A DNA stretch of 38,366 nt from a virus, in the IMG/VR virus record IMGVR_UViG_3300044641_004545, positions 1 through 38,366 of that record. One strand, 5' to 3'. The notes beneath the pieces were generated by a model. That model searched no databases. It was given only the letters and a program-made list of their open reading frames with translations, and was not told where the DNA came from. Positions 8,154-15,362 of this stretch are shown here, one piece after another. The number at the start of each line of letters is the position of its first letter. Position 1 is the stretch's first letter. A program made the position numbers and the translations under genes.

Positions 8154-9167
8154 ATGGCTCTACTGACTCCCTCCATACTCGACACGAAGGCATACGATTT
8201 CAGTGCCCTTCGCTATGTCTGGGACGGCAACCTGGTCCAGAGCGGCGTGGTGGCCCGTAACGACCTGCTCGTTACCGCTAAGGGCAGCCAGCCCCCTATG
8301 GGCGTGACCGTGGCAGCTGGGGCAGCGTGGGTGAAGGCAACTACTGGCACCCGGAACGGGGCGTATCACGTTGTAAACGATGCCCCCGTGGACCTCACCC
8401 TGGCGGCAGCGAATGCCACTAACCCCCGGGTGGATCGGGTTGTCCTGACCATCAATGACAGTGCAGACCTCGCCAGCGCCACGGATACTCCTTCCCTGTC
8501 AATCGTGTCCGGCACTGCCACCGCTGGCGCGACTCTGGCTAACCTGACGGGCGCAGCTGCCCAGCCGTCGAACTCAGTGACGCTCGCCTTTGTGCTGGTG
8601 GGCGCTGGTGCCACTACGGTGACCGCCGCTAACGTGGGCAACTTTGCCGACCCTTACGGAGTGGCCCGTTCGATTGCCTCCACCACTGGTGCCGTAGCTG
8701 GTGCGCCGCCGCCCTACGCCTTCGGTCGGCCCAGCACCGTGCTGCCATCAGCCAGCGCCTACCACTCGACTACTCAGAGTCTTACCAGCGGCAGCGCCAC
8801 GGCTTTGAATATGAACTCGGAACGCTATGACACCGATGAGGGCCATAGCACGAGCACTGACACGAGCCGATATACGGTGAGCGTTCCGGGTGTCTATCAG
8901 CTGGGGGCAGCAGTCGAGTTCGCTGCGAATGCCACGGGTGACCGTAGGCTGGCCCTGCGTCTCAACGGCTCCACCATCATCGCGGAGCAGGCTACCCGGG
9001 CCACGGCATCCGGCGTGACTCGCGTAGCGGTGGCACGCACCTGGCGACTGGCTGACGGAGACTACGTGGAGGCGGTAGCAACGCAGGACAGCGGCGGCAG
9101 CCTCAACACCGGCAACGCGACCGCTGGGACTGCGCAGGAGCTGAGTGCGGTCTGGGTCGCTCCGTGA
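8154..9167 (+). CDS. Minor tail / baseplate protein with C-terminal jelly-roll
   Basis: A 337-residue, Ala/Thr-rich protein. The first 180 residues resemble upper-baseplate adaptor proteins of actinophages (SALRYVWDGNLVQSGVVA, RVDRVVLTI). The C-terminal 130 residues have the strand pattern YTVSVPGVYQLGAAVEF, RRLALRLNGS, LADGDYVEAVATQ, which looks like a C1q/TNF-type jelly-roll seen in receptor-binding phage proteins. It sits between the Dit-like and Tal-like genes and is probably part of the host-contact apparatus. The fold call is by pattern. Confidence 0.6.
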   Translation: MALLTPSILDTKAYDFSALRYVWDGNLVQSGVVARNDLLVTAKGSQPPMGVTVAAGAAWVKATTGTRNGAYHVVNDAPVDLTLAAANATNPRVDRVVLTINDSADLASATDTPSLSIVSGTATAGATLANLTGAAAQPSNSVTLAFVLVGAGATTVTAANVGNFADPYGVARSIASTTGAVAGAPPPYAFGRPSTVLPSASAYHSTTQSLTSGSATALNMNSERYDTDEGHSTSTDTSRYTVSVPGVYQLGAAVEFAANATGDRRLALRLNGSTIIAEQATRATASGVTRVAVARTWRLADGDYVEAVATQDSGGSLNTGNATAGTAQELSAVWVAP

Positions 9168-9170
9168 GCC

Positions 9171-10265
9171 GTGGCCGACTGGTCGCTGCTGCTCGCAGGT
9201 CTTGACGGCGTCACCGTAGGCGAGATTGACAACGCGAGTGACCGCCGGTTTGACTTTCCCCTAAACCGGATCGCCACTGGCCAGTTTCGCATTCGTCTGG
9301 ATCACCCGTTCTCTGCCCAGCTGCTGGAGGGTGACAGCCTAATCAAGCTCTACCAGCGGTCGAGCTCGACATCAGAGTTGCGAATGGTGGGTGAGGTTGT
9401 AAGCGTCGAGGAAGTAGCTGGTGAGAGTGATGCCGGCAGCCTCGCGGTGACCTTTGCGGAGGCCGGGTTCTTCCGCCTGAATCACCGGCTCGTGGGCAAG
9501 AGCGCCACGGGCGTGAGCTACGGGACAGCCCTTAGCCCGGTAGACCGTGGGCTAATCGCGCAGCAGGTGATCGAGGCAGTGAACACCGAGACTGATACGG
9601 GTGTGCGCATCGGCAGCATCACCGCGAGCGCGAATGGCTACGTGGGTCCGTGGTGGTATAAGCCCGTCGGTGAAGCCATCCTCGAGCTGAGCGCCACGCT
9701 CGACGGGTTTGACTTTCGGTTCAACCCGGTAGAGCCTACGCAGGACAGCGCCGGGCTGGCGGTAAGCCAGTTCACCGCCGCCGGGGCACTGGGCCAGCTG
9801 CGCCCAGATACCGTCTTCGAGTTCGGTACCGGCAAGCGGAACATGAAAAGTCTCAAGCGGCAGGTGAGCCGTGATGGGCTTATGACCCGGGGCTACCACC
9901 TCCCCCCTGGCTTTCCTGAAACGTCTGAGCCAGTAGTGAGCAGCCAGAACCTCACCGCCACTGCCGCCCGTGGACTTCACGAAGGGCTGGTGACCAGTGA
10001 CCTAAGCGTGGCTGACTTACGTGCCGCACTGGTGGCGGAACATGTCGAGGTTCGGAAGCAGGCCCGGCAGCTGATTACCTTTGAGCCGACCAGCTACGGC
10101 ACGGAGTTCAACGTGGACTACGAAGTGGGAGACGTGGTCACGGCCCGGGCAGTGGTGGACGGCTCCATCCGGTTCGATGCTTCGTTCCGCATCTACGGAG
10201 TAGAAGTGTCCGTGACAGACGAGGGGCTGGCATCATATTCTTTGACGCTGGTGACGACTGACTAA
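9171..10265 (+). CDS. Tail-associated baseplate hub protein (Gp37/Tal-like)
   Basis: A 364-residue protein starting at GTG 9171. The opening SLLLAGLDGVTVGEI, DFPLNRIATGQFRIRL and the later VNTETDTGVRIG match the family of minor tail proteins that form the hub closing the tube below Dit (gp27/Tal-like; in actinophages often called Gp37-like). Residues near the end (FRIYGVEVSVTDEGLASYSLTL) form the usual closing strands. No peptidase or lysozyme domain follows, so this hub probably lacks a wall-degrading extension. It overlaps the next gene at TAATG. Confidence 0.65.
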   Translation: MADWSLLLAGLDGVTVGEIDNASDRRFDFPLNRIATGQFRIRLDHPFSAQLLEGDSLIKLYQRSSSTSELRMVGEVVSVEEVAGESDAGSLAVTFAEAGFFRLNHRLVGKSATGVSYGTALSPVDRGLIAQQVIEAVNTETDTGVRIGSITASANGYVGPWWYKPVGEAILELSATLDGFDFRFNPVEPTQDSAGLAVSQFTAAGALGQLRPDTVFEFGTGKRNMKSLKRQVSRDGLMTRGYHLPPGFPETSEPVVSSQNLTATAARGLHEGLVTSDLSVADLRAALVAEHVEVRKQARQLITFEPTSYGTEFNVDYEVGDVVTARAVVDGSIRFDASFRIYGVEVSVTDEGLASYSLTLVTTD

Positions 10266-10549
10266 TGCCCCTAGACCCTAGAAACGTGCCCACCACTGCG
10301 CAGGCTGCCACGGCCCAGCGCATAGCCGACCTCGAGCGCCGGGTCGCAGCACTGGAACGCATGAACCGGACGGTGGTCCAGAGCGGCGCACCAGCCACGC
10401 CCAGCACTACCACCACCACCAGCGGCGGCGGCACCGTAATCACGCAGTTCAGTAGCCAGCCCAGCGGCGGCAGCACGGTGGTAGATACCACTGGGAACCG
10501 GGCCTACTTCTGGACAGGCACCGCCTGGCGAAGCGTTGCCATCACATGA
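10265..10549 (+). CDS. Small coiled-coil virion-type protein
   Basis: A 94-residue protein with an N-terminal coiled coil (residues 14-36, QRIADLERRVAALERM), a Thr/Gly linker and a C-terminal strand region ending in NRAYFWTGTAWRSV. The last part resembles the YVWDGTAW-type end found in many fibre proteins. It could be a trimeric spike or a tail-lysis linker protein. It lies between the baseplate hub and the lysis cassette and overlaps both neighbours by a few bases. No firm family. Confidence 0.5.
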   Translation: MPLDPRNVPTTAQAATAQRIADLERRVAALERMNRTVVQSGAPATPSTTTTTSGGGTVITQFSSQPSGGSTVVDTTGNRAYFWTGTAWRSVAIT

Positions 10550-10884
10550 CGCAGGGCCAGATTGACAGCATTAGCTCGCAGCTTCGTGAGATGAACCTGC
10601 TACTCAGCCAGCTTCATGCCAGCCAGAGGGCAGCTGGGCGTGAGCTGGCGGACATCAAGAACCGTGTCAAGGAAACTAACGGCAGGGTGACCGCTTTGGA
10701 GGCGCAGGAGATACGGGACCGCGCAGTAGCCGAGGAGCGTTCTCGGATGCTGGCAGAGAGCGCCGAGCAGCAGCAGACAGGGCAGGAGCATAGGTGGAGG
10801 CTCCATGACCGCCTGATAGGCGCGGGAGTGACCATCGCCTGTGTCGTTCTCGGTGCCGTGCTGGCCGACCTACGCTTCTTCTAA
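10546..10884 (+). CDS. Coiled-coil protein with one C-terminal membrane helix (XhlA-like lysis accessory)
   Basis: A 112-residue protein. Residues 1-80 are a long coiled coil with many Glu, Arg and Gln, and residues 88-108 form one hydrophobic helix (LIGAGVTIACVVLGAVLA). This architecture matches XhlA/hemolysin-type lysis accessory proteins, which anchor in the membrane and help a holin and an endolysin. It is directly upstream of an endolysin and a holin. The function is inferred from architecture and context. An alternative is a membrane-bound virion or injection factor. Confidence 0.55.
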   Translation: MTQGQIDSISSQLREMNLLLSQLHASQRAAGRELADIKNRVKETNGRVTALEAQEIRDRAVAEERSRMLAESAEQQQTGQEHRWRLHDRLIGAGVTIACVVLGAVLADLRFF

Positions 10885-10893
10885 CCTTCGGCT

Positions 10894-11553
10894 ATGTCTC
10901 AGAATGGACAGCTGCCCCGGGGCGACCTTAGCCCGGTCAGCGGTGGCCAGCTACTTCGCAAGGACGCCGCCCGGGCGTATCTGGCACTGGACCGCTACCT
11001 GCGCCACGCCGGGCGCTATGGCCTCAGCAACGCCGGGGGCGGCAGCTGCTACCGGAAGCTCGGCAGGCCGGGTGACTACCGTCGAGGCGGCGAGTTCACG
11101 CAGTGGTATGCCTGGGAGCGGTATCAGGCAGGCGGAAACCTGGCCGCACGCCCGGGCACCTCGAATCACGGATGGGGCGTGGCGGTGGACTTTGTGAACT
11201 ATGACTCCGTCGCCACCTACGGCGCAGCGTTCGGCTGGCGCAAGACGGAAGCCTTCGGGGAGCCGTGGCACTACTGCTACGTCCCGGGCCGCTACGCCGC
11301 CGTGAGGGAGTGGAGCAAGGTTAGAAAGGGTGAGGAGCTGCGCCCTGGCGACAGGGGACCGGGCATAAAGGCGGCGAAGAAGCTGCTGCGCCGTCACGGG
11401 TTCTGGAGGTTCGCGCGCAACTCCGAAGGCTACTCACGCAGGTTCGGGCGTGCTGTCCGTAGATTCCAGCGGGTGAATGGTCTAGTCTCTGACGGGATTG
11501 TTGGACCCCGAACGTGGGCAGCCCTGCGCCGCCCGGCAAGGAGAAGAACATGA
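10894..11553 (+). CDS. Endolysin: M15-type peptidase with peptidoglycan-binding domain
   Basis: A 219-residue endolysin. The N-terminal domain carries the LAS/M15 (VanY, D-Ala-D-Ala or L-Ala-D-Glu peptidase) signature: SNHGWGVAVDF gives zinc ligands His92 and Asp99, and EPWHYCY gives His126. The C-terminal 70 residues (LRPGDRGPGIKAAKKLL, AVRRFQRVNGLVSDGIVG) are a PG_binding_1 domain. It cuts peptide stems of the host wall at the end of infection. No signal peptide is seen, so it needs a holin. TGA overlaps the holin start (ATGA). Confidence 0.85.
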   Translation: MSQNGQLPRGDLSPVSGGQLLRKDAARAYLALDRYLRHAGRYGLSNAGGGSCYRKLGRPGDYRRGGEFTQWYAWERYQAGGNLAARPGTSNHGWGVAVDFVNYDSVATYGAAFGWRKTEAFGEPWHYCYVPGRYAAVREWSKVRKGEELRPGDRGPGIKAAKKLLRRHGFWRFARNSEGYSRRFGRAVRRFQRVNGLVSDGIVGPRTWAALRRPARRRT

Positions 11554-11744
11554 ATGACCTACCGATAGCCACCTACCTCATCGCCGGACTCTGCGCCATC
11601 GTCGCAGTAGTGGGCGGAGCGGTGACCATTACCAGCCCAGACTCACTGAGCTTCAACGACTACCTTGACGCAGTGGCAGCCTTCGCCATCGGTGTCGGCA
11701 TCCTCGGGGTGGGCAGGGGAATCAACGCATCACGGAAGGGCTAG
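11550..11744 (+). CDS. Holin (two membrane helices)
   Basis: A 64-residue protein. ATG 11550 was chosen over an upstream in-frame GTG because it has an AAGGAGAAG ribosome site (11538-11546) and overlaps the endolysin stop as ATGA. Hydrophobic segments at about residues 6-26 (IATYLIAGLCAIVAVVGGAV) and 38-58 (AVAAFAIGVGILGVGRGI) with a short basic tail give a two-helix holin. It would make the membrane lesions that release the two lysins coded on either side. Confidence 0.7.
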   Translation: MNDLPIATYLIAGLCAIVAVVGGAVTITSPDSLSFNDYLDAVAAFAIGVGILGVGRGINASRKG

Positions 11745-12244
11745 TGGCTCGACTCACTATCCCCCGGGCAGCATGGACCACTCGCCCTCGTGGCGGGGAC
11801 AGCCAGCACCCGATTAGCCCGATTCTGTTCGTCCACTACTCGGCCAGCCCCGGGGCAGGGCTCGACAGCTGGCAGAAGCAGGCCGCTGCCATTCGTGCCA
11901 TCCGGGACTACCACGTGGACGTGAATGGCTGGCTCGATATTGGCTACTCCTTCGTCCTGACGCAGCCAGCTGGCCGGGTGCGTGACGCACGTATCTGGCG
12001 GGGGCGTGGGCGGCACCGGGTGCCAGCCAGTCAGCAGGGCTTCAACACCGGCAACCTTTCGGTCTGCGTTATTGCGAACGACAAGGAGGAGATCCGCGAG
12101 AAGACGGTGCTGGCGATTGCCGCCCTGGCGAAGCGTCTCAACGCCCGTGACATTCAGGGCCACCGGGACGTGAACGCCACCAGCTGCCCGGGTGAGCGCC
12201 TAGCTGCGCACCTGCCCCGAATCCGAAAGCTCGCCGGACTCTAG
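11744..12244 (+). CDS. N-acetylmuramoyl-L-alanine amidase (PGRP/Amidase_2), second lysin
   Basis: A 166-residue single-domain amidase starting at GTG 11744 (TAGTG with the holin). Zinc ligands are visible: His31 in FVHYSAS, His140 in GHRDV and Cys148 in SCPG, with the substrate-pocket segment NGWLDIGYSFV between. It cleaves the bond between muramic acid and the peptide stem. There is no wall-binding domain. Together with the M15 peptidase it gives the phage two different cutting chemistries in one lysis cassette. Confidence 0.85.
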   Translation: MARLTIPRAAWTTRPRGGDSQHPISPILFVHYSASPGAGLDSWQKQAAAIRAIRDYHVDVNGWLDIGYSFVLTQPAGRVRDARIWRGRGRHRVPASQQGFNTGNLSVCVIANDKEEIREKTVLAIAALAKRLNARDIQGHRDVNATSCPGERLAAHLPRIRKLAGL

Positions 12245-12248
12245 GACT

Positions 12249-13496
12249 ATGCGGCGCTCCGCCGTTTCACAACTCACGAGGGAAGAGCTGGCCGAGCTGT
12301 ATCGGGAGCACGGTAGCTGGATCGACGCTGCCCGGGCTACTGGCTGGAACGTGACTAACATCCGCAATCACGCGAGCCGCCTGGGCGTGAAGGCTAAGGA
12401 CCTCAAGGAAGGGCCACCAGCCCCGGACCCTAACTCCACGGCGCACTACGTGACCAGTGATGACCCTGCCGAGTGGGGCGACATCAAGGCGATGCTCGCC
12501 CGGCGTGGCTTGAACGCTGACGACTGGATCGTGCTGCGGGCACGGGTGAACGAGTGGGGCGGCCCGGAGGGCCAAGACAACGCCCAGCTTCGTGTCGAGC
12601 TGGCTCCGCGAATGGGCCTGCTGCTGCCAGCCCGGTCAGACGGCTGGACACCGCCACCTCGGCCGGCAGATTCCACGCCTAAGGAGCATGAGCTGGTCGT
12701 GTTTCTCGGGGACCACCACGCCCCGCACCATGACCAGCGCCTTCACGCCGCCGTCTGCCAGTGGCTGCGTGATGTGAAGCCGGACCGGGGCATCCTGCTG
12801 GGCGACCTGCTGGACCTCGACACACTGAGCCGCCACCGCCGAACCCCGGAGTGGACGGCGGAGGTTCAGGCTACGCTTGACGCTGGCTACGGCATCATCA
12901 GAAGCTACATCGAGGCGTCACCTGGCACCCGCTGGCAGATGCTCGACGGTAATCATGAGGAGCGCCTTCGCAATAGCATCCTTGATCACATCAGCCAGAT
13001 GTTCGGTGTGAAGCGTGCCCACGGCGAAGACGATGAGGACCAGCACCCGGTCCTGTCCACGCCCTACCTGTTACGGCTGGATGAGCTGGGCGTGGAATGG
13101 CACGCAGCTGGCAGCAGCTACGAGCACGCACAGATCAACGTGACTAGCGAGCTGGCTGCCCGGCACGGCTGGATTGCCAAGAAGGGAAGTGGAGCGAGCG
13201 CCCTGGGCACGATTGACCACCTTCGCTACTCCGTGGTCATTGGGCATACTCACCGGCAAGCCATCGTCCATCACACTGCGCACTCCATCGAGGGCAAGCC
13301 AAAGACCCTGCTGGGCTGTGAGGCTGGCACGCTGGCCAACATAGAGGGGGGGCTGGGCTACGCGACTGCCCCTGACTGGCAGCAGGGTTTCGCAGTGGCT
13401 GATGTCTACAACGGCACGCCCGGCCTGTTCAAGATTGACCTTGCGACCTACGTAGATGGAACACTACTCTGGAGGGACTGGATATGCCGACCATGA
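12249..13496 (+). CDS. Calcineurin-like metallophosphoesterase with N-terminal helix-turn-helix
   Basis: A 415-residue protein. Metal-site motifs appear in order: GDHHAPHHD (Asp155, His157), GDLLDLD (Asp186), DGNHEE (Asn235, His236) and IGHTHR (His333, His335). These are the five conserved blocks of calcineurin-like phosphoesterases. Residues 8-50 look like a helix-turn-helix (LTREELAELYREHGSW, ATGWNVTNIRNHASRLG), so the enzyme may act on DNA. Substrate is unknown; phage members of this family range from nucleases to nucleotide phosphatases. It lies downstream of the lysis genes, which places it with late transcripts. Confidence 0.8.
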   Translation: MRRSAVSQLTREELAELYREHGSWIDAARATGWNVTNIRNHASRLGVKAKDLKEGPPAPDPNSTAHYVTSDDPAEWGDIKAMLARRGLNADDWIVLRARVNEWGGPEGQDNAQLRVELAPRMGLLLPARSDGWTPPPRPADSTPKEHELVVFLGDHHAPHHDQRLHAAVCQWLRDVKPDRGILLGDLLDLDTLSRHRRTPEWTAEVQATLDAGYGIIRSYIEASPGTRWQMLDGNHEERLRNSILDHISQMFGVKRAHGEDDEDQHPVLSTPYLLRLDELGVEWHAAGSSYEHAQINVTSELAARHGWIAKKGSGASALGTIDHLRYSVVIGHTHRQAIVHHTAHSIEGKPKTLLGCEAGTLANIEGGLGYATAPDWQQGFAVADVYNGTPGLFKIDLATYVDGTLLWRDWICRP

Positions 13497-13849
13497 TGAA
13501 GCGTGATCCGCAACTAGAGCGTGAGCTGGTGGCCATCGCCGCAGCCAGTGAGGGCCTGGCGAGCTGGAACGGTGGGGAGCTGCGGGTGGATCCAATCGTC
13601 GAGCGCCTGAACGCAGTAGCGGACGAGCGTGCGTGGCCCGGCGGTGTCGAGGTCGAGGCACGCCCAGTGCCACTGATTGAGGAGGCGAAGGAGGAGATCG
13701 CTGACCTGCGAAGTTACCTTGTTTGGAAGGCGCAGTCACTGCGGGAGCAGGTGGGCACCGGGGACAGCGAGGCGTGCGACGAGTATGCCCGGGTGATGCG
13801 AGCGCTGGCTGCCACGGTGGCGGCGTGGGCCGCACTGGCTGGCCACTAG
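13484..13849 (+). CDS. Hypothetical protein at the end of the late transcript
   Basis: A 121-residue, helical, Glu/Ala-rich protein of unknown function. ATG 13484 is preceded by GGAGGG (13472-13477) and overlaps the phosphoesterase gene by 13 bases; ATG 13493 is an alternative. The C-terminal third (ARVMRALAATVAAWAALAGH) is an amphipathic or weakly hydrophobic helix. A strong hairpin follows 56 bases after the stop, so it is the last gene of its transcript. Confidence 0.6.
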   Translation: MPTMMKRDPQLERELVAIAAASEGLASWNGGELRVDPIVERLNAVADERAWPGGVEVEARPVPLIEEAKEEIADLRSYLVWKAQSLREQVGTGDSEACDEYARVMRALAATVAAWAALAGH

Positions 13850-13904
13850 CGCCACGCTGGCGCACGTTTCACTCCCCGGGTGGGGCTACTACCCCCACAG
13901 ATAA

Positions 13905-13932
13905 GACCACCGCCCGGGGCTGGGCGGTGGTC
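13905..13932. terminator. Bidirectional hairpin terminator between converging genes
   Basis: An 11-bp perfect stem (GACCACCGCCC with GGGCGGTGGTC) closes a 6-base loop, GGGGCT. It lies between the stop of the rightward gene (13849) and the stop of the leftward operon (13978), the only place where genes face each other. There is no long T-run on either side, so it may act as an intrinsic hairpin without a U-tract or together with Rho. Confidence 0.7.
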
Positions 13933-13977
13933 CGTGGGCGTGGCTCGATTCACGCCCTCCCTATGTCGGCACTGGCC

Positions 13978-14178
13978 CTACCGAATAGGGAAGCCTTCAC
14001 GAACTAGGGGGCGGCACACTGGCTGCCCGGCAAGGGTATGGACCTGCGGCGTGGGCACCCGGGCCAGCGTGCCCTCCACGTCCACCACCACTGCGCCCGG
14101 TGCTACCGTCACCACCGTCCCCAGCACCCGGCCTGCGGCGCTGGGGACGGTGACGAACTGGCCCTCACGGACGCTCAC
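13978..14178 (-). CDS. Small beta-rich hypothetical protein (last gene of leftward operon)
   Basis: A 66-residue protein with alternating Val-rich strands (GQFVTVP, GRVLGTVVTVAPGAVVVDVEG, ARVPTPQVHTL) that suggest a small SH3/KOW-like barrel. Such barrels often bind nucleic acid, but no family is recognised. GTG 14178 overlaps the stop of the preceding gene (GTGA), so translation is coupled. It ends just before the converging terminator. Confidence 0.55.
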   Translation of the reverse strand: MSVREGQFVTVPSAAGRVLGTVVTVAPGAVVVDVEGTLARVPTPQVHTLAGQPVCRPLVREGFPIR

Positions 14179-14438
14179 TGGGCACCGCCGTTCTGGGGCA
14201 GCGGCAGGCCGAACAAGAAGCCCGGCCCGTTGCCTTCTTCGTCCCGGGCGACCTCGATCACCATCGTGTCGCCGTTCGCGTTCATGAACGTGAGCTGTGG
14301 CCAGTCCTCGGCCCAGTCACTGTATTCGTTGACCTCCCGCTTTATTTCGACCTTCACGCAGGTCCAGTGCTTGAGGCTGCCGTAATACTGGCGCAGCCAT
14401 TTCCGGTGCTTCTTCTCGGCTTCAGTCATGGCAGCCAT
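14175..14438 (-). CDS. Hypothetical protein of leftward operon
   Basis: An 87-residue protein of unknown function. It opens with a charged helix (TEAEKKHRKWLRQYYGSL), then a strand region (CVKVEIKREV) and ends with LFGLPLPQNGG. ATG 14438 overlaps the upstream stop by one base (TGATG); Met4 is an alternative start. Rich in Trp and Tyr for its size. The context (a tight operon of four tiny proteins read against all other genes) suggests a host-takeover or regulatory role, which is inference. Confidence 0.55.
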   Translation of the reverse strand: MAAMTEAEKKHRKWLRQYYGSLKHWTCVKVEIKREVNEYSDWAEDWPQLTFMNANGDTMVIEVARDEEGNGPGFLFGLPLPQNGGAQ

Positions 14439-14614
14439 CAGGCACCTACCTCCCGGGTCGTGTGGGCAACGGCGCGAAGCACCTCTGCGTCGGTGCGGCT
14501 GTCGGCTTCGGCACGGGCCGCTGTCTCCGCGTCATCGGCTGGTGCGCCGTCCGCCACCATGAGGCTCGCCAACTCGGCTATCAGCACTCGGCGTGCTTCC
14601 TCCGCCGCGCTCAT
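14438..14614 (-). CDS. Hypothetical 58-aa acidic helical protein of leftward operon
   Basis: ATG 14614 was chosen because it overlaps the preceding stop as ATGA; a longer reading from 14665 would overlap that gene by over 50 bases. The product is a small acidic helical protein (AAEEARRVLIAELASLM, then AETAARAEADSRTDAEVLRAVAHTTR). No family is recognised. A protein of this size and charge could be an inhibitor of a host enzyme or a DNA mimic, but nothing in the sequence proves it. Confidence 0.5.
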   Translation of the reverse strand: MSAAEEARRVLIAELASLMVADGAPADDAETAARAEADSRTDAEVLRAVAHTTREVGA

Positions 14615-14847
14615 CGGGTCTGCTCCCGGTTGAAACGGGCCACGGAGCCGGTCAGGTGGATCCATTCCACCTGCTCGGCAGCCAGTGCTATCGTCTCAGT
14701 GAACCGGCGGCAGTCCACGAGGTCCATGCGCACCTGCCCTGCGACGCGGTAGGAGGGCCAGCGGTAGCCGTGGCCACGGCTCGTCGGGTCAAAGCCGGGC
14801 GGGTAGCTTATGGCCAGCATCCCGGTGTCTGTTCGGTGGGTCTTCAT
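14611..14847 (-). CDS. First gene of the leftward operon, hypothetical
   Basis: A 78-residue protein. ATG 14847 is chosen over the upstream in-frame GTG 14889 because it has the ribosome site AAGGAGAAG a few bases before it, and because GTG 14889 would be almost on top of the predicted transcription start. Phrases include MLAISYPPGFDP, HGYRWPSYRVAGQVRMDLVD and EWIHLTGSVARF. Unknown function; a compact alpha/beta fold is likely. It is driven by the promoter at 14896-14924. Confidence 0.55.
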   Translation of the reverse strand: MKTHRTDTGMLAISYPPGFDPTSRGHGYRWPSYRVAGQVRMDLVDCRRFTETIALAAEQVEWIHLTGSVARFNREQTR

Positions 14848-14895
14848 TTGCTTCTCCTTGTCCTTTGTTTCCGGTGCCTGTATTGGCACTCTACG

Positions 14896-14924
14896 AGTAT
14901 AGCGACTGCGCAGTGCGTGCGCAA
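14896..14924 (-). promoter_or_regulatory. Strong sigma70-type promoter for the leftward operon
   Basis: Read on the minus strand: TTGCGC (14924-14919), a 17-base spacer, and TATACT (14901-14896). Spacing is ideal and the -10 box differs from consensus at one base. It would start transcription near 14889, about 40 bases before the AAGGAG-led ATG at 14847. It shares the string TTGCG-N-ACGCA with the rightward early promoter at 19565. Confidence 0.7.
14905..14914. promoter_or_regulatory. Perfect palindrome in the promoter spacer (candidate operator)
   Basis: ACTGCGCAGT is a 10-bp perfect inverted repeat placed between the -35 and -10 boxes of the leftward promoter. A dimeric regulator bound there would block RNA polymerase. 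No repressor gene is identified in the window, so the binder could be a small phage protein or a host factor. Confidence 0.4.
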
Positions 14925-14926
14925 CA

Positions 14927-14932
14927 TATATA
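14927..14932 (+). promoter_or_regulatory. Possible -10 box for the queD transcript
   Basis: TATATA lies 26 bases before the queD ATG on the plus strand. The matching -35 position (14904-14909, GACTGC) is poor, so this would be a weak or activator-dependent promoter overlapping the leftward one. If used, the leader would be about 20 bases with no clear ribosome site. Confidence 0.3.
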
Positions 14933-14957
14933 GAGGGGCGGTGCCGCCGTTGCGTCT

Positions 14958-15362
14958 ATGATTCTGGGCGTGGAGGCAACCCCCGTCTTAGAGGTCACAC
15001 GACGCATCCGGTTCGAGGCAGCTCATCACCTGCCCGGGCACCCTGGCGAGTGCGCGAGGGTTCATGGCCATAGCTGGCAGGCGTGGATCACGGTGAGGGG
15101 TCCGCAGCAGACCGAGGGCGATGACGCCGGGATGGTCATTGAGATGGGCAAGCTGGCAGACTTCTTCAAGAGTGACGTCGAACCGGGGCTCGACCACCGG
15201 GCGCTAAATGACACGCTGCCGGATGAGTTTCTACCGCCCACCACTGAAAACGTAGCCCGGTTTCTGCTGGCAGTGTTCCGGGGTGCCGGGTTCCCGGTGG
15301 TGCGGGTCACAGTGCGTGAGACTGAGAATCAGGAGGCGACGGCGTTCCATGCCGATGAGTAA
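14958..15362 (+). CDS. queD: 6-carboxy-5,6,7,8-tetrahydropterin synthase QueD
   Basis: A 134-residue protein of the QueD/6-pyruvoyltetrahydropterin synthase fold. It converts dihydroneopterin triphosphate to carboxytetrahydropterin, the second step to preQ0. Visible marks are FEAAHHL (His23/24), catalytic Cys32, VHGHS (His36, His38 as zinc ligands), DHRALND, the PTTENVA block and RETEN. ATG 14958 has no clear ribosome site; GTG 14970 in frame is an alternative. It heads the deazaguanine cassette and overlaps queE by 14 bases. Confidence 0.9.
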   Translation: MILGVEATPVLEVTRRIRFEAAHHLPGHPGECARVHGHSWQAWITVRGPQQTEGDDAGMVIEMGKLADFFKSDVEPGLDHRALNDTLPDEFLPPTTENVARFLLAVFRGAGFPVVRVTVRETENQEATAFHADE

